From VRUE01 sp963747765 (lineage in GTDB: Bacteria; Actinomycetota; Thermoleophilia; Solirubrobacterales; 70-9), in NCBI GenBank assembly GCA_963747765.1, contig CAVVGH010000006.1:194932-258931 (forward strand): a stretch of 64,000 bases of DNA, written 5' to 3'. The notes under the pieces were generated by a model. That model searched no databases and was not told the DNA's origin. It saw only the letters and a list, made by a program, of their open reading frames with translations. A program made the translations under genes and the position numbers. Positions 61,401-64,000 of the stretch are shown here, one piece after another; position 1 is the first letter of the stretch; the number at the start of each line of letters is the position of its first letter.

Positions 61401-64000
61401 GGTGGCATCGACGTTTCCTGGATTGTGGACAACGACGCTGATAGGCGTAGGTACGCCGACTCGAATTGAGCTGCGACCGACGGCTTCGACGGCCAAGGTG
61501 CCTTCATGTGCAGCTTCGACCGCGACACCGCCAGCCAGTGTTCTAGTTGAACCATCTATGAAGTGCGCTGTGAGACTCCAGGATCCAGGTCGGGGGCCTT
61601 TTCAAGGTTGAAGCGGACATCGACAGCCCTGGCATCTTTGGAGGGTTTCTGAATTTCGCCGTCGATTTCTTGTGAGCCCTTGCTGAGAGTGACTTGCGTA
61701 AGCAAGTCGAGGTCGTGACCTCGGAGAAGAAGCGTAGTGAATTGGCCTTGACCGACGTGACTGGGCATAGACGAACTCACCGCGGTTTCCGTTTTCGCCA
61801 CACGGTGAGACTTCGCACGCTGCCTCGATCCGATAGCTTCCAGCGTTTGTACTACTTGAGTAGACAGAGAAGAGCGTGAGCCCCATCCGAACTCAGGGTG
61901 CACGGCGTGTAATAGGTCAAGCATTGGGTGTCGCCGTCGATGATAGCGGCGAACTGATCTGCCGTGCCCGTAGAGTTCAATCTTGAAACGATCATCGGCA
62001 GAAGCAGAGAGCGTGTAGCAGTCGATCTCACCGGCGGTCGACAGATTGCCCAGAGTCGACGGTATGCCGGAAGCGATGTTGGGCAAGGTCGCGCACCCGG
62101 TTGGTGAGTTGAGTCGCTTGGTCGTCGCAAGAAAGGATCCGGACTGATCGAGACTGGAGTCATCGACGACCAGGGCGAAGTGCCCGGAGTTGAGCAAATG
62201 GCACTCGACTTCTTCCGGGCCGCTGTTGTAACCACTGCACTCGCGTTGCCCGGATGGCCCGTAGACGTTCCAGCGGGGACTCAAAAATACGGAAGTGCGC
62301 GTTACCTGAACCAGTAGGAGCCGTCACTTCGCAGTTCGCGGGAGAACGTGTAGCAGTGGGCGTCGAGGGAGCCTTCGATCGAGCCGTTGAGGCGCGGAGC
62401 GGTGGAAGCGGCCGGCGCTTCGGGGTCACCAGAGCGAGGAGCAGCCTTGCGGATCGCTCAGGCGACGGGCGACAAGTGAGTAGGAAAAGGTGCCGGTGCC
62501 GTTCGCGTCATCAGGGTAGGGACGGAGCCGTCTCCTGAGCCGGAAATCGAGCAGGAGTCGCTGTAGCTCGAGCCGCTGCATATCGTGTCACCGTTGCCGT
62601 CTATCACGGCCCAGCGGGGGCTGGCCCCGGAGGCCCCCGAGCTGTCGAGGCCAACCGCGATCCTGTCCCGGCAGAGACTTCAGGCAGCGTGTAGCAGTCC
62701 GTCTCGCCGCCGGTAAGAGGAACCGCCGGTCGGGGTGGCTTCGAAGGAGACCGAGGACATGGCCGTGCAGCCTTCCGGCGAGCTGAGGCGATTGGCGGTG
62801 ACGAAGAAGGAGCCCGACTGCTGGTGGCTGGAGTCGTCGACGACCAGGGCGAATTGGCCCGAGGTGAGCAGGCGGCAATTGCGGGCCCGCTGCTGTAGTA
62901 ATAGCCGCTGCATTCTTGCGATCCGGAGGGGCTGTAGACATGCCAATAGGGGCTCAGAGATCCCGAGGTGCGCACCGTGCGGAACCAGTAGGAGCCGTCG
63001 GCTTCGCCAGATTCGCGGGAGAACGTGTAGCAGTGGGCGTCGAGGGAGCCTTCGATCGAGCCGTTCAGCGCAAGACGGTGAACGACCACACTTCGGGGTC
63101 ACCAAGCGAGGAGCAGCCTTGCGGATCGCTCAGGCGACGGGCGACGAGTGGGTAGGAAAAGGTGCCGGTGCCCGTCGCGTCGTCGTCGGGACAGACCATT
63201 CTCCTGAGCCGGAAATCGAGCAGGAGTCGCTGTAGCTCGAGCCGCTGCATATCGTGTCACCGTTGCCGTCTATCACGGCCCAGCGGGGGCTGGCCCCGAA
63301 GCCGAGCTGTCGAGGCCAACCGCGATCCTGTCCCGGCAGAGACTTCAGGCAGCGTGTAGCAGTCCGTCTCGCCGCCGGTAGAGAGGGAACCGCGAGTCGG
63401 GGTGGCTTCGAAGGAGACCGAGGACATGGCCGTGCAGCCTTCCGGCGAGCTGAGGCGATTGGCGGTGACGAAGAAGGAGCCCGACTGCTGGTGGCTGGAG
63501 TCGTCGACGACCAGGGCGAATTCAGCCGAGGTGAGCAGGCGGCAATTGTCGGGCCCGCTGCTGTCGTGATGGCCGGCTGCATTCTTGCGATCCGGAGGGG
63601 CTGTAGACATGCCAATCGGGGCTCAGAGATCCCGAGGTGCGCACCGTGCGGAACCAGTAGGAGCCGTCGGCTTCGCCAGATTCGCGGGAGAACGTGTAGC
63701 AGTGGGCGTCGAGGGAGCCTTCGATCGAGCCGTTGAGGCGCGGAGCGGTGAACGACCACACTTCGGGGTCACCAAGCGAGGAGCAGCCTTGCGGATCGCT
63801 CAGGCGACGGGCGACAAGTGAGTAGGAAAAGGTGCCGGTGCCGTTCGCGTCATAGATCAGGACAGACCATTCTCCTGAGCCGGAAATCGAGCAGGAGTCG
63901 CTGTAGCTCGAGCCGCTGCATATCGTGTCACCGTTGCCGTCTATCACGGCCCAGCGGGGGCTGGCCCCGGAGGCCCCCGAGCTGTCGAGGCCAACCGCGA
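58494..64000 (-). pseudogene. Giant secreted repeat protein, many frameshifts, 5' end outside the window
   Basis: Minus-strand coding similarity continues across 5.5 kb with repeated frame changes. From the 5' side: tandem pre-peptidase-like domains (SLDAHCYTFSRESGEADGSY, SPRWAVIDGNGDTICSGSSY, FALVVDDSSHQQSGSFFVTA) to about 61.9 kb; a TIG-like piece (GQGQFTTLLLRGHDLDLLTQ); a CARDB-like piece (GVPTPISVVVHNPGNVDATA) near 61.4 kb; a DUF7619-like domain (GIRFGETHYILPYPSPTLDE, GVLPPNQNPPEGEGELLYTV) at 60.2-60.7 kb; then about 580 residues in one intact frame with an InlB-like repeat (SGSGSGTVNSSPAGIECG) and a basic C-terminus. More than ten indels would be needed for a single product. DNA is visibly less GC-rich than the rest. 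True decay and sequence error both remain possible. Confidence 0.7.
62300..64000. repeat. Large tandem repeat, unit about 669-671 bp
   Basis: Near-identical blocks recur at a fixed distance: TATCGTGTCACCGTTGCCG begins at 62581, 63250 and 63921 (spacing 669 and 671), and CGCACCGTGC at 62971 and 63640 (669). About two and a half units are in the window and the array continues beyond base 64000. A 669-bp unit equals 223 codons, the size of a domain pair. Small clustered differences between units often change the frame. Confidence 0.9.

Overview
The window is a GC-rich (roughly 65-70% by eye) actinobacterial chromosome segment. The most likely lineage is Actinomycetota, class Thermoleophilia (Solirubrobacterales-like): it carries mreBCD, a tig-clpP-clpX cluster, CtaG, a trehalase-like GH15 enzyme, a FadA2-FabG4-HtdX type lipid cassette, a Gram-positive CGAAC-N4-GTTCG LexA box, and large secreted proteins with InlB-like, collagen-like and DUF7619-like domains. 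The lineage call is inference from gene content; no 16S rRNA gene is present.

Layout. 1-2404: mreD (cut by the window edge), mreC and mreB on the minus strand. 2533-5222: a PAS histidine kinase with a receiver, translationally coupled to a receiver-HD-GYP phosphodiesterase. 5245-11032: minus-strand housekeeping genes (maf, ndk, a zinc-ribbon membrane protein, a 39-aa membrane protein, folC, valS). 11261-17431: a membrane HD-GYP protein, then clpX, an alpha/beta hydrolase, clpP and tig. 17508-21236: ctaG, a GH15 enzyme and two small winged-helix regulators. 21282-25850: a repeat module, an NAD(P)-binding protein, a shattered secreted collagen-like gene, an XRE regulator and a second mini winged-helix protein. 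25911-34203: tRNA-His and mostly surface or membrane genes, including a sigma factor fused to an anti-sigma-like zinc motif and a membrane anchor. 34204-34709: a non-coding island with a perfect 64-bp palindrome. 34710-40640: cupin, hydrolases, tRNA-Arg, a large GT-C-like membrane protein, msrA. 40939-49348: a lipid cassette (thiolase, FabG4-like reductase, MaoC hydratase, two acyl-CoA dehydrogenases), a second repeat module and an acyl-CoA synthetase. 49394-55350: a GGDEF-EAL protein, a DUF255 protein with an in-frame repeat insertion, glnA, an AhpD-like protein. 55354-58196: two secreted proteins, one (RlpA-like) behind a recognisable c-di-AMP (ydaO/yuaA) riboswitch, then rnpB, lexA with its own SOS box, and tRNA-Leu. 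58494-64000: lower-GC DNA holding a giant secreted repeat protein broken by many frameshifts and running out of the window.

How the genes work together. Three themes recur. Envelope growth: MreBCD and RlpA. Nucleotide second messengers: two HD-GYP proteins, one GGDEF-EAL protein and a c-di-AMP riboswitch. Fatty acyl-CoA metabolism: the 40.9-49.3 kb cassette, with the spacing and overlaps of one operon.

The most unusual signals are a dispersed composite repeat module (about 21.3 and 47.1 kb, with a decayed relative at 11.1 kb), the 64-bp palindrome nested inside a second inverted repeat, a structured ndk-maf intercistronic element that buries the maf start codon, a CTG start for clpX, the sigma/anti-sigma/membrane fusion, a repeat-plus-hairpin insertion inside the DUF255 gene, and two frameshift-riddled surface protein loci. 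No complete new defence or mobile system could be demonstrated, and no CRISPR array, transposase or integrase was recognised.
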